The position numbers were made by a program, and so were the translations under genes. A DNA stretch of 5,661 bases from Nitrosomonadales bacterium (GTDB lineage: Bacteria > Pseudomonadota > Gammaproteobacteria > Burkholderiales > SG8-41). The stretch lies in the NCBI GenBank assembly GCA_009885185.1, contig VFLF01000459.1, positions 1 through 5,661 of the forward strand, written 5' to 3'. The notes below the pieces were generated by a model. It saw only the letters and a list, made by a program, of their open reading frames with translations. It was not told where the DNA came from and searched no databases. Positions 5,645 to 5,661 of this stretch are shown piece after piece; the first letter of the stretch is position 1, and every line of letters starts with the position of its first letter.

Positions 5645-5661
5645 TCCGTGGCGCGTAGCGC

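Larger units (their letters stand above)
4843..5649 (+). ncRNA. Group II intron, ORF-less, about 0.8 kb
   Basis: This is a self-splicing ribozyme and retroelement RNA. The decisive evidence is a canonical domain V (5573-5606) followed by a domain VI hairpin with bulged A (5610-5644). Upstream, domain III is closed by TGTCGGA (5291-5297) and TCCGACA (5369-5375), with the inner GTCGGAAAAAGCGAA segment typical of many bacterial introns. Domain I contains GAACAAGCGGAAGTGG near 5080, also typical. The 5' end is set at 4843 because IS similarity stops there; it reads TTGCG where GTGYG is expected. The 3' end is estimated as eight bases past the bulged A. Only about 200 bases separate domains III and V, so no reverse transcriptase/maturase is encoded and mobility would need one supplied in trans. 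Domain V has the AGC triad, which argues against bacterial class C. Confidence 0.87.

Overview
The window looks like accessory DNA from a proteobacterium, most likely a betaproteobacterium. The tctC/Bug-type periplasmic receptor belongs to a family greatly expanded in Burkholderiales, and an MmgE/PrpD remnant, proteobacterial-type HigBA and moderately high GC fit the same picture. The taxon is inferred from families only; there is no rRNA or other phylogenetic marker.

Layout. (1) 1-914 is the right-hand part of an insertion sequence with a DD35E transposase; its left end lies outside the window. It ends in a 19-bp terminal repeat, and the DNA beyond it is the 3' end of an MmgE/PrpD-family gene (915-1178), which appears to have been cut by the insertion. 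(2) 1192-2175, minus strand, is an intact Bug/TctC solute receptor with signal peptide and a good ribosome binding site. It converges on the MmgE/PrpD remnant. (3) 2176-2576 has no gene but holds, at 2456-2480, a short sequence resembling the 3' end of a tRNA-Glu gene. (4) 2577-3265, minus strand, is a toxin-first HigBA toxin-antitoxin operon with a perfect palindromic operator. (5) 3458-4123, plus strand, is a second, divergent module: an AbrB/MazE-like antitoxin and a PIN-domain toxin, again with a perfect inverted repeat over the promoter. (6) 4178-4842 is the left part of a second, divergent member of the same IS type (about 83% DNA identity in one 60-nt block I compared with copy 1). (7) Exactly where its similarity to copy 1 stops, a group II intron begins (4843 to about 5649). 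It has a canonical domain V and a domain VI with a bulged branch-point A, and no room for a reverse transcriptase gene.

How it fits together: two same-family IS elements in the same orientation bracket a receptor gene, a possible tRNA remnant and two stabilising toxin-antitoxin pairs, as in genomic-island DNA built by successive insertions. The most notable points are the ORF-less group II intron nested in an IS, with a visible 6-bp EBS1/IBS1 match, and the two toxin-antitoxin promoters, both of which predict transcripts starting at or very near the start codon.
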